Origin: Strongylocentrotus droebachiensis
Taxonomy: Eukaryota > Echinodermata > Echinoidea > Camarodonta > Strongylocentrotidae
Length of the DNA stretch: 64,000 nucleotides
Direction of reading: 5' to 3'
Assembly: GCA_035222895.1 (NCBI GenBank)
Contig: JAVYIG010001590.1
Coordinates: 124,001-188,000 of the forward strand
Below, piece after piece: positions 55,801 through 64,000 of the stretch. Positions within the stretch are counted from its first letter, which is position 1; every line of letters begins with the position of its first letter. Made by a program: the position numbers and the translations under genes. The notes under the pieces are model-generated. The model saw only the letters and a list, made by a program, of their open reading frames with translations, did not search any database and was not told where the DNA came from.

Positions 55801-56430
55801 AGTATGAAGATGGCATTTTGAAGGGCAGGTTATACGTCGCAGATTAAAGAACATCTCTTAGACTATCTAGAGAAAATTGTTAGAAGTGTGTAGGATCTAG
55901 GATAGTGGAGATAGGAAGGAAGAAAGAAAGGCCTTAAAATGGACCAGAAACTGACAAAATGGCGCCTGGATGGTTATGCATGAGTGATTTCGAAAATCGA
56001 AAAAGTAGGTGACCTTGAAGAGATGTTAGAGACTATGCCTATGAAATTTGAAGGGAAAAGGACATGAGGAAAGCACCTAACTAGGAATCACAAGCACTAC
56101 GTGTAAAACGAATGCGATTTTCTGACGAGGAATATAAGGAGGAGAATATTAATGGGGCAGAATGTGAACGAAAACAAGGCAATGACGAAGGTTCGTCATT
56201 GGAATAATAAGTTCACTGGTTCAGCCCTCAAACTTGTCTAATTTCTGTATATTTTGTTTTACTCTTTTACACTCTTACACTCAGGGTACATTTTAGACCA
56301 GACCAACAGCTATCAGATGGCATTCCTCTTTGCTGGCTGCGTTGGACTGATGCCGTGTATTCTACTAATCATCAATCACATCATATGGAATTACTGTATC
56401 ATAGATGAGCGTTGGCCACCCAAGGTTTAA
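47662..56430 (+). CDS. Monocarboxylate-transporter-like protein B (SLC16/MFS), 4 exons, 517 aa
   Basis: Joined exons 47662-47842, 48295-48438, 51570-52652 and 56285-56430 give 1554 nt including TAA; all introns are GT..AG, phase 1. The gene is collinear with A and nearly the same in protein sequence (2 changes in the 60 codons of exon 1). Differences: 8 extra residues in the central loop (LEQ and GLRQL), so exon 3 is 24 nt longer, and a shorter C-terminus because extra bases after PPK bring a TAA into frame. The helix-5 signature FKRHFTLLNGVASSGCGVG is intact. No disabling change, so both copies look functional. Introns are far longer than in A because of insertions. A 12-helix membrane carrier of unknown substrate. 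Confidence 0.88.
48295..48438 (+). CDS. Transporter B exon 2
   Basis: Residues 61-109. One protein difference from A (VRHFG for VRTFG). Acceptor CATCAAG, donor GTGAGG. Confidence 0.88.
48816..48852 (-). ncRNA. Hammerhead-like motif (left arm)
   Basis: Mirror image of 49,461-49,497, on the minus strand, identical in the core. It also shows A in place of the conserved U. Confidence 0.4.
49232..49372. repeat. 81-bp-spaced internal repeat at the spacer/arm border
   Basis: ATCCAGCGGCCCGTTGATTG to CCAATAGGC at about 49,232-49,284 recurs as ATCCAGCGGCCTGGTGATTG to CCAATAGGC at about 49,313-49,365. The second copy overlaps the start of the right arm. Confidence 0.65.
49427..49434 (+). promoter_or_regulatory. 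TATA box in right arm, pointing outward
   Basis: TATAAAAG lies 34 bp upstream of the hammerhead-like motif, so a transcript started about 30 bp downstream would begin just before it. The mirror copy is at 48,879-48,886 on the minus strand. Confidence 0.4.
49461..49497 (+). ncRNA. Hammerhead-like motif (right arm)
   Basis: CCAGATGAAGTG, then a short self-complementary stem (TGCA/TGCA), then CACACGAAACGTCGTG. It fits the CUGANGA / stem II / GAAAC-GUC order except that the U of CUGA is A here. The same change is in the left arm, so the copy may be inactive or the assignment wrong. Confidence 0.4.
49725..50156. mobile_element. Family D MITE, second copy, 6-bp target duplication
   Basis: Ends CAGAGCTGCCAACTAGTACG and GGTTGGCAGCTCTG, flanked by GGTGAT at 49,719-49,724 and 50,157-50,162. 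It shares most interior phrases with 16,554-16,896 in reverse orientation. It lies in intron 2 of transporter B and is absent from A. Confidence 0.85.
50160..51569. other. Intron 2 of transporter B, unremarkable part
   Basis: AT-rich, no open frame of interest and no clear repeat. It ends in a TTTTTCTTCTTTTGTGTTCAG-like pyrimidine tract and acceptor for exon 3. Confidence 0.6.
51570..52652 (+). CDS. Transporter B exon 3
   Basis: Residues 109-470, helices 4-11. Relative to A it has two short insertions in the central loop (LEQ before GHMK; GLRQL after SEQI). Acceptor GTTCAG, donor GTAAGA; the frame beyond the donor is intronic. Confidence 0.88.
52751..52870. mobile_element. Short foldback element (near-perfect 52-bp arms)
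   Basis: GGTGGGAACT...GGTGTTCACACCGGCCC is followed by its inverse after a 16-base loop, ending AGTTCCCACC. The flanks ATGAT at 52,746-52,750 and 52,871-52,875 may be a 5-bp target duplication. It lies in intron 3 of transporter B. Confidence 0.75.
53190..53690. repeat. Tandem 130-160-bp repeat with GGGGTCACGAGGTCAAAGG
   Basis: Three units share TTTTGGGGTCACAAGGTCAAA, CTATGTATG(C)AAAAA, and GATGGATTACTATCAAACTC-like blocks. The right edge has CGCTCTATGGCGGAGGCATC and a palindrome TTCGACTGCAGGCAGTCGAA at about 53,648-53,667. Absent from unit A. Confidence 0.7.
54363..56202. mobile_element. Unknown 1.84-kb insertion in intron 3 of transporter B
   Basis: Unit A reads GAGTATAAAATAATAAG; B reads GAGTATGAA, then 1.84 kb, then AATAATAAG. 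The insert begins CTAGAAATGCAATCGTGTCA and ends GACGAAGGTTCGTCATTGG. It has no inverted ends, no poly-A and no open frame of interest. TTCGTCATTG occurs at 54,642 and again at the right end. Class unknown. Confidence 0.75.
56285..56430 (+). CDS. Transporter B exon 4
   Basis: Residues 470-517: GYILDQTNSYQMAFLFAGC, then CILLIINHIIWNY (helix 12) and ERWPPKV, TAA. A continues eight residues further; the bases that encode them are still present in B but out of frame. The exon lies 3.6 kb beyond exon 3 because of repeats in the intron. Confidence 0.86.
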
Positions 56431-56822
56431 TAATCACATGGTACAGAAGAAAGAACGAATGAATGAATGAGACAAGATGGAAGTTTGACCCGCCGAATAC
56501 CAAGTCTGAAATAACTTGAGATGGAAGCCATGGTAAATGCATGTTGAATGAACATGTAAGCATATCCAATGTGTTAACATATCGGTCCGTATTCTACCAA
56601 TTCAGTTAAACCAGTCCTTAGGTCTAAGATCACGTTTAACAAAGGAAATGTTAGACCTCGGACTAACTTCCATTGTTCAACCTCATTTTGAATAAAGCTT
56701 AAGCACATCGTTGGGTTTAAATTTTTGTGGAATATGGGCTGAAACGTTTAATCTGAAGGTACAGTCACAATCTTGTTGATTTGTGGCCTAACTTGTAAAC
56801 TTCTTGGCTTTTCTTTGTCATC

Positions 56823-57090
56823 GGTGTGTTGGCTCAGTCAGTAGAGCGTCCGCCTCACACCTGGGAGGTAGTGGGTTCGAAGCCCGGCCGCGTCATACCA
56901 AAAGACGGGATTTGCTGCTACCTTGTTTGGTGTTCAACAATAAGGGATAAAGCAACGTCGATCTGGCGCTGCTCAGTGGCTGCTGGGCTCACGATCAATT
57001 GGGCAAAAAGAATTTCCATTTTCGGTTTAACTTAATAAAATTTGGAGTGGACTTTAAAAGATTATTATTATTATTAATATTATTATTATT
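56823..57090 (+). mobile_element. tRNA-derived SINE with (ATT)n tail
   Basis: The 5' part resembles a tRNA: box A TGGCTCAGTCAG (56,830-56,841) and box B GGTTCGAAGCC (56,874-56,884), with CGCCTCACACC where a Val(CAC)-type anticodon loop would be. A tRNA-unrelated body of about 170 bp and an ATTATTATT tail at 57,060-57,090 follow. It sits just downstream of transporter B and is absent after A. Confidence 0.8.
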
Positions 57091-59080
57091 ATCATGTTGA
57101 TGTCACTATTTAAATGATTATGATATATCTTTTATCAGAATGTCCGGATAATTTTAGCTGTATTAATTTCATGTTGTAAACGTGTTCCAAGTGGTTAAAA
57201 TTTGTTTTGGCTTCCAAGCTTACAAATGCTTAAAAGGGCAGTGTTGCTCAGTGCATCAAACAGTGGCCCTTATTAGACACAAAGTAAATCAAGTTCAAGG
57301 CGTTCTCAATAACAAATTCCTTTGGATAGGACTTTAAAGCTCTAGGTTGCTTTGAGCTTGCATGCAAGCACATACTTGTATGTGTACTGTCTTTCTTTGC
57401 ACCCATGTAAAACAAGCAGTATAAAAGCATTAAAATTACTGCTCATATACAATCGCAGCTGTGCAAATATATATGTATCTAATATCTATGAGTAAGATGG
57501 TACAGTAACAATATTTCATGAGGTGCAATATGATCCTGTTCTAAGTACATAAGGTATAAGCCAAGTGCCCCCCCCCCCCCCCACTCGGTGTTATTTAGGA
57601 TACGCGTATACATGTTCCCTCTACCGGTTTTAAAAAGTAAGCCCCTATCTCCGCTGTGAAAGTCAATGACCGGCCGGACTTTGTCGCGCGAAAATGTACC
57701 CCTTTACCAGAGATATTGGGAAGTGGGAACATGCATGCGGTCCCTCCGACCCCGGAGTGGGGGCCGGGCAAAGTGGTGAGTTTGGTTGCCAGATGGTTGA
57801 TTACTTAGGTTGCGAATTTCAATTTGGGGGGCGTACGACATATGTCCCTTTTCCACATATTCCATCGAAACGTGAAGAATCTCTTGGCATGACCATTGAA
57901 TATTGCATCCTTCTGGTATCACTACCTTTAGTCTTATCAAGAGATGTTTGATTCATGGATGGAACATATGGATGAATGTCACATATTGTACGAGACACTT
58001 AGCATTGAATCACTCTTTTAGTTTGTTGTGTACATGTAGAGTAAGCTGTTTAAAAGATCGACATCAGAACTCAGAATACATCAGAGGGGCAACAAGCAGG
58101 AGTGTTAGGTTGCCCTGTAGGATTTTAGGGGTCATTGGCACCTGGACAATTGCTCATTTTTTACCTTTCACAGCTTCTTTATATCTCACAATAAACCATT
58201 AATACTCGCTCCTTTTTAATACATGAGGAATTTCCCTATATATTTGAAAAAATTCCATTTGCACTTTTATCTTTCCAGAGTACCCCCCAACAAATTGTTA
58301 TTTTTGTATTTGTATACCGTACTGCTATTTTTTTCATGTGCATGCAACTGTTTATGAAATCTATTCAATAATTTCTACTGAAAAATACCATACTTAGTAC
58401 TCCAGTCTATACTTAGTACTCCAGTCTTTTAATATTTATATATGAAATGGTGCTATCATGCTATGTTAAGTCTATCATTGATTTTTGGTAACGGAAATGT
58501 TGTTTGAACCTCTTGGATTGTCTTTTTGTTAAAGGCATTTACGGGTTTCTTTCAGTTTCAGCAGAATCTCAATTATGCAGCAAATCAAATGATAGTATTA
58601 TAATAATGGTATTAAACTGCTTTTAGATCAGTATCAGATCTATGGCATTATATTACTTTAAGTACATGTATTATTTATTTTATGAATATTGCATGCTCTG
58701 CTCTGCTCTTTACCAAATTATATTAACTGATATTCAGCATTTTGTGAGTGTTAAGTCTTAGGTTCTTTGGCCAAGATTAGATATGATATTGCATGAGGGA
58801 AATTCTTTTAATTTTGATTTGAATATATGCTACGGTATACAGAATGAAGATGTGCATGTAAAATTTGTCAGGGGATATGATAATGAGGATATTTTATATA
58901 TGCCTTGCTTCTCTTAAACTCCCCAATCCCAATTTGCTTTCATTGTCTACAGCGCAGAACAAAAACAGTGCAAAAAATCAAACATGTGTATACGTATGAT
59001 GGGTAGCATGGATGCACACTTTGCTAATGTGCTAAAAATTGAAGTTATTGATACAAGCCAATGCACCATAAAGAAATAAT
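57090..59080. other. Downstream of transporter B; no gene seen
   Basis: Partly collinear with 33,240-33,440 and 35,450-35,810 of unit A (from about 58,300 on). A C-run lies at 57,569-57,583. The GC-richer bit at 57,600-57,900 opens an 85-codon frame without recognisable features. Confidence 0.5.
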
Positions 59081-59083
59081 TTA

Positions 59084-60037
59084 AAGGGCAATCCCACCCT
59101 TGTAATATGTTTATTTGTATGAAACCAGAAAAATAACAGAAACAGAAGGGCAAAAGTTTTAAATGAATCGGACCAATAGTAAGAAAGCTATGAATGTTTG
59201 AAATATGAGATCACTTTAGTCTATGCGAATCTCAATTTGGTAGTTCGGTCAGTGGATTGTGACATTGGACATGGATAACTCTCCCATTTGCAGTGTACAA
59301 AAATATCATTAATTTCTGTTTTTCTCGTAAATTCCTTCTCCTTTGGGGCACTACTATATAGGTCCTCAAAAAAGAATAGACCCTCCTGACCAATGAGTTT
59401 TAGAAAAGTTAAAGTCATTTTATGTGTTGGAACAGATGGGAAAAGTAGTCCGACACTTCATCATATTGACATTACCGCTTCAGCCAATTTTAAGTGCCCA
59501 TACGTATAGTGATTACAAGTTTTCAAAAATTCATAACTTTCTTATATTTAGTCAGATTTAAAGATGAAGTTGAGTTCTGGTCATGCGATTGCATTGTGAA
59601 AGAAACGGTGTGGAACCGACCAGAAAAGGTTGATCATCTAGCATATAAGAATTGTGTGTATTGCAAGGTTCTGGAATCATCAAAATGATAAGAAATTTGG
59701 CCAAGTCTTGGTAAGTTACAAACACTTGCACAGAAAGATGTATATGGGACTACACGAACACGTGGCGTAAAAAGCCGGCCCCCGATGTTTACGATGTTAC
59801 ATGCATATTTAGAATATGAAGGCATTTGAAGAGCCATGATTTTCAGGGAACATGTCTTAACTGATGTTCTTCCACACTTGCATAATAAGAATGAGTAATG
59901 CTCACAAATTATTTTTCACCTCTTCCCAGAACTCAACCTTCTCTTTAATTGGAACTTTCATCAGTTTGCTTCAATCTCTGATTTTTCTGCTTTCTTTTAG
60001 AGTAGGCCTAGTTGTCTATTTGGGTTGGATATCCCTT
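59084..60037. mobile_element. Family E element, filled site, with nested family C MITE
   Basis: Ends AAGGGCAATCC and GGATATCCCTT are inverted, flanked by TA (or TTTA). Unit A has the empty site (GAAATACTTTAAATGTCATGTG at about 35,818). The interior contains GTAAGAAAGCTATGAATG and CTATGCGAATCTCAATTTGG, as in other family E copies, and is split by 59,558-59,948. Confidence 0.85.
59558..59948 (+). mobile_element. MITE family C copy 2, nested in family E
   Basis: Same length class and ends as 5,382-5,774, flanked by TTAA. It sits inside the larger element at 59,084-60,037, so it is the younger insertion. Confidence 0.85.
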
Positions 60038-61618
60038 TAGATGTCATGTGATCACAATGCATCAGCCAATAGGATATATACTTACAAAGTCATTTTATGT
60101 ACTTTTAGCTCATGAATTATTTATTATTTTAGATGGGTGATCTTACTAGATGTTGATTTCATGAGGTGAGAGGTGTAAATATCAAATTCAGCCAAAGAGT
60201 CAATTTTCAATGAAATTATATTGCACATGACCAATCAAATGAATATTATAATATTTTTAATTGTGTAATGCATAGATATATGGACTTTGGTCATTTAACA
60301 TACAGATTCATGTAAATTGTTAATTTTTCATACAGATGATCTAATCTGGTTGGCATTCAATACAACAACAAAATAATCAATTTACTTACATGATGTACTC
60401 GCATCATTTTATGAAACCTTGTATAAAAGCTGTCTACCTATACAGATATATATTTTGCTAGGTAATAGAATCATAATCATACATGTTTTGGTCCATACAG
60501 TAAGAAACATATATCATAGTACCTGTATGCCTTTGCCAATTAATCTCAATATTATACTGCCTTGTCAAGAAAATCCACCTTGAACCATTTTGCATTGTCT
60601 TGTAATTCGACCTATATCAGCAAGACCAATAGAGGGAGACAGTCAAAGGAAGAAATTCATGGTACAACTTCCTTCCTGCCATTCTAATAAGTTTGTCCTA
60701 GTATTATTATTCTGTGATGTTTCCTTTTTTATTAAAGTTTGTGAGAAACAGTGATGATACATTGTAAAATTAAAACCTAGAACTTAATATTAAAATGTTT
60801 TTTAGTAACAAGACTCCACTCTATGGAATGCATTATCCCAATTCATTATCTTTGGTAAAGACATGACAGACTATGTTATTTGTTATTTGATGCTCACATG
60901 ATTATTCTTTTGAACAGGCATTCATACTTATTTTCTCTTTTGGACCAAGGATTGCAATGGTTTCATCTTGTACCGGTACTTGTTTCTTCAACATGTTTTT
61001 AGGACTTAATTGTACTGAAATGTACTTTAATGTGCATAATTCATCTCAATTATATATAATTGTATAAGCGATATCCCTGCATCAAGTGAAAACGCAAATA
61101 TGCTTCCATGTTATTATTGCAGTCTGTTTACATGCATGCAAAGAGTACTATTTTCCACTTCAATGTTTAATGGATCAAACATGTCAAAGATATTTATCAA
61201 ATAAAAGCTTTAAAAAGGGATAATAAGTGTGCTTATTTTGAATATTTTATTTCTATTGCCAAAGTCAATGAGATGATATCAGTCTATATGGACAGGTAAT
61301 ATATTTTTCCAGATACTTCAATTAAACCCGTTATTAATGCCTTCCGAGGGAAACAGAAAAATAGCCACTGTAGACAGGTGGTCTTTCTATACAAGTTCTA
61401 CAACACACATTTCTCTCTCTCGAGCTAGACAAAGTGCATGACCACTATCGAGATATGGCCACTTACTTGTCACACTGCAGACATTCGGCTTTTGACTGCG
61501 ATCCGCTTTTGGAAGAATTATTTGGCGATTAGAAATAAAAATATTTTCTTGGTTGGCCTTGGGTTTTGAATAATTTTCTGAATCGTGAAACTCGAAATTT
61601 CTTCTACTTTTCATTTTT

Positions 61619-62180
61619 AGCTCATCCGGCCCGAAGGGCCGGATGAGCTTATGCCATGGCGTCCGTCGTCCGTCCGTCCAGTTTTCAAAATGCTTCTTTT
61701 ACATCATTTCTCGACTGATTTTTATTTGGTTTGCTTTATCTGGTAGAGCTAACTTTGGTACACTAAACTTCTACACAGAATTTTGAAATTGTTCTCCATT
61801 AATTAATTATGGTAATTTATGCAAATTTATTCCAAAATTAACAACAATTGCTTCTTCTCCCTCATTTCTTGACCGATTTTGATTTGGTGTGCCTTATCTG
61901 GTAAAGCTAAATTTGGAACACTAAACTTCTACACATTATTTTGAGATTTTGCTCCATTGATTGATTATGGTAATTTATGAAAAATTATTCCAAAAATAAT
62001 TTAAAAACCACAAAAATGCTTCTTCTCCTTTATATTCCATTTCCTTTAGTTTCTATTTAATCTTGTACAGCTAAATGAAATCACATTTTTATTTTTTGAC
62101 CAGTTCAAAAGTGTACTACATAAAATGTACGACATTTGTTGTTGCGAGATGCGGATGAGCGCTACGTCATTGACGTTTTG
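61619..62180. mobile_element. Dispersed repeat with CTCATCCGGCCCGAAGGGCC hairpin start
   Basis: It starts with a 14-bp perfect stem and GAA loop (61,619-61,649), then TTATGCCATGGCGTCCGTCG and GTCC repeats. Two roughly 175-bp subunits follow (TTCT...CATTTCT(C/T)GACTGATTTT, ACACTAAACTTCTACACA, CTCCATTAATTAATTATGG-like). The right edge is unclear. A similar hairpin-led repeat is familiar from many marine invertebrate genomes; no family name recalled. Confidence 0.7.
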
Positions 62181-62654
62181 GTTCTTCTTCTTTTTCTTAT
62201 TTTCCCCTCACAATAAAAACATGATATATACAGAACATTTAAAACATAATATAAATAGACATTTAAAACAAACATAATGTACAATGTAAAAAAGAAAAGA
62301 AGAAGACAATAATGAAGTCGGAAGGCTACCCAGTTCAGTCAAGCCATAGAGACAAGACTTCTTCTATGGGGTCCAAGGTGATTGTTATAATATTGAATAT
62401 ATCTACATAAGGGAAAAAATATATGCCGGTATCCTAAAAAATATATCCTAAATATATCCATCATAGTCTATTTTTTTTCTATTCTCGAGTGACTTGGCAA
62501 TGTGGGTGTTTCTTTCATTGATATAGCTTATTTTTCTCAATGTGATGCACTTCCAAACTACAGATTAGTCTGGAGTAATATACATACGAAAAGTTTAGTT
62601 TTTGTTTTCAACTGTTGAAGTAATTAGGATTATGGTTTGAAAAAGAAGTTGTGT

Positions 62655-62698
62655 GCCTCCCCCCCCCCCCCATCTCTCTCTCCCTGTCTCTCTGTCTG

Positions 62699-62758
<60 letters not shown>

Positions 62759-62775
62759 CTCCTCCTCCTCTCTAG
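62655..62775. repeat. C-run and (TC)n microsatellite
   Basis: An 11-base C-run followed by about 100 bp of CTCTCT with few changes. The same place in unit A (42,015-42,060) has a C-run and a shorter CT-rich tract. Confidence 0.85.
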
Positions 62776-62949
62776 CTCTCCTTTTCCATCTTCTGTTCTT
62801 CTCATTCTTACTTTCGCTTGTCATACTGGTCTACATTAAGGCCTATACATCTACAAAGATGAGCATTTCTGTAACCCGAGACTTGCCCAACGCAAGTCGG
62901 ACCTCATTGTATGTTAACACAACGTTGGCATGGGGGCGACACCTTTTCT

Positions 62950-64000
62950 TTCAACTAGCTGGGCAATTAAGAAAAGCAGGCTCCCTTTGCCTTCAATTTT
63001 CGGTTTGTTTGATTTGTTTTTCACACGTTTTGTCAACTGCTATTCTGTGCATATTTCTTTGGCAGCCCCTATGCTTAGACAAAAATAGAATGGTGTAGAA
63101 AGAATCCTGCTGTGCGTTCACTCAGAGCGGCGTTGCTGAATAGCTAGGCCTATAGGACGGGAAAACTCTTTTCAAATCGGCTCTTGTGACGTCCTTCTTT
63201 ACGTCTCTGTGAAATTCAATTAAAAGGAGGTTCTTGAGACACTAAGCTCTAGCGATTAAAGGTGCCCTCCTAATTTGCTAACTGCTCCAAAGAAAACGGC
63301 AACTTGACGGATCACAAGTGGGTTAATTCCTTCATTTGTTAGGATAAGAATGGACTTCATAATTATACAAAATATCTAATCGGTCTAAGCATCCAAGTGG
63401 ATCTCCGTATTTTGTTTTTCATTAGAAGCGTGCACTTTCAGATGATTTTTTATCACATACACTTTCAGTTCATCTTTCTGAAGACGGAAAATCATTTTGT
63501 TTTAATTCCTTCTGCCAAATCCTTCGACGACCATGCAGAATTTAGGAACCAGAATGTATTATCATCATACTCGGAGATACAACACTAGTCATCGAACTAG
63601 TTTCTTTGGCGCGGATACGGTGAGTTGAAACATATCGGCTGACTTTATTTAACTCAACTTCGAGAAGTTACACCGTCATCGGCTAAGCATTTTTGAAATG
63701 ATATTGGCCTACTGCATGTGTAGGATAAAAGTATTCTTGGGGAAGGAAGACGGGGTCGGACTGAGCGTGGCGCTTGACTATATACTCTTATATGATATAA
63801 ACATTCGTACTTATCAATATTTAAGAGGTATGGGCAACTCAATATTAATGGTTTTAACCAGCTGGGATGAGAAATATGGCCTACAAGAGTGGATGAAAAT
63901 AAGAAAGAATAGATTCTATATTCTATGTTCCTCATCTCAACTCGTTAATACTATTAATATTCGGTCGCCCCTTCTTAAAAAGCCAAAGGGGTACATGCCG
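62950..64000. other. No gene seen
   Basis: Past the end of the duplicated unit. Frames at 63,397-63,588 (plus) and 63,654-63,935 (minus) are moderately long but show no motif, no splice partner and no compositional change. Confidence 0.5.

Larger units (their letters stand above)
47590..62945 (+). repeat. Segmental duplication unit B
   Basis: Second unit of the tandem duplication, in the same orientation as unit A. It has its own set of insertions (48,758-49,555; 49,725-50,156; 52,751-53,700; 54,363-56,202; the SINE at 56,823; 59,084-60,037; 61,619-62,180) that are missing from A. Confidence 0.85.

Noticed and set aside
56826-56900. Functional tRNA gene
   Set aside because: A and B boxes are present, but the acceptor stem does not pair and a SINE body with an (ATT)n tail follows, so it is a tRNA-derived SINE.
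62637-63098. 153-codon plus-strand frame
   Set aside because: It begins in a C-run and (TC)n microsatellite; the remainder has no motif and is matched by non-coding DNA in unit A.

Overview
The window looks like a piece of an AT-rich invertebrate deuterostome genome, most likely an echinoid. That is an inference from gene structure (many short exons with GT..AG introns), the density of small DNA transposons and CR1/L2-type LINE fragments, and two tandem monocarboxylate-transporter-like genes. No genus can be fixed from the sequence alone. There are no bacterial operons, CRISPR arrays or phage modules.

Region 1 (about 1-19,300, minus strand) is one gene that can be assembled completely by hand: 21 coding exons, all with GT..AG borders and matching phases, giving 1003 codons plus stop. 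It encodes an N-terminal UBA domain, a charged coiled-coil, a split UBX domain, a long acidic and glycine-rich linker and then a large leucine-rich repeat (RNI-type) domain. The first half resembles UBXN1/SAKS1-type p97/ubiquitin adaptors; fused to an LRR domain it is an unusual architecture. Its introns hold LINE and MITE insertions, and its stop codon lies inside a degenerate minisatellite.

Region 2 (about 19,300-29,000) has no convincing host gene. It holds a decayed reverse transcriptase piece, a 1.15-kb degenerate GGGGCAC minisatellite, and a nested set in which a 3.4-kb LINE remnant is interrupted by a foldback element and by a 2-kb hAT-like element with an 8-bp target duplication. That hAT-like element is filled with a roughly 125-bp tandem repeat.

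Region 3 (about 29,000-62,950, plus strand) is a tandem segmental duplication. Each unit carries one four-exon SLC16/MCT-like transporter gene (A at 29,098-33,145; B at 47,662-56,430; both 517 codons plus stop) followed by homologous downstream DNA. Comparing the units exposes filled and empty insertion sites: a LINE and a hAT MITE only in A; a 1.84-kb unknown insert, a tRNA-derived SINE, a nested MITE pair and a 0.8-kb perfectly symmetric palindrome only in B. The palindrome has a TATA box and a hammerhead-like motif in each arm. Unit A also has a unique stretch with a possible two-exon 66-codon gene.

The rest (42,200-47,600 and 62,950-64,000) is low-complexity or repeat-rich DNA, including two 170-bp inverted arms 3.5 kb apart that each contain a 17-bp perfect hairpin. 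The UBX-LRR gene and the transporter genes are divergently placed, about 10 kb apart; nothing suggests that they work together.
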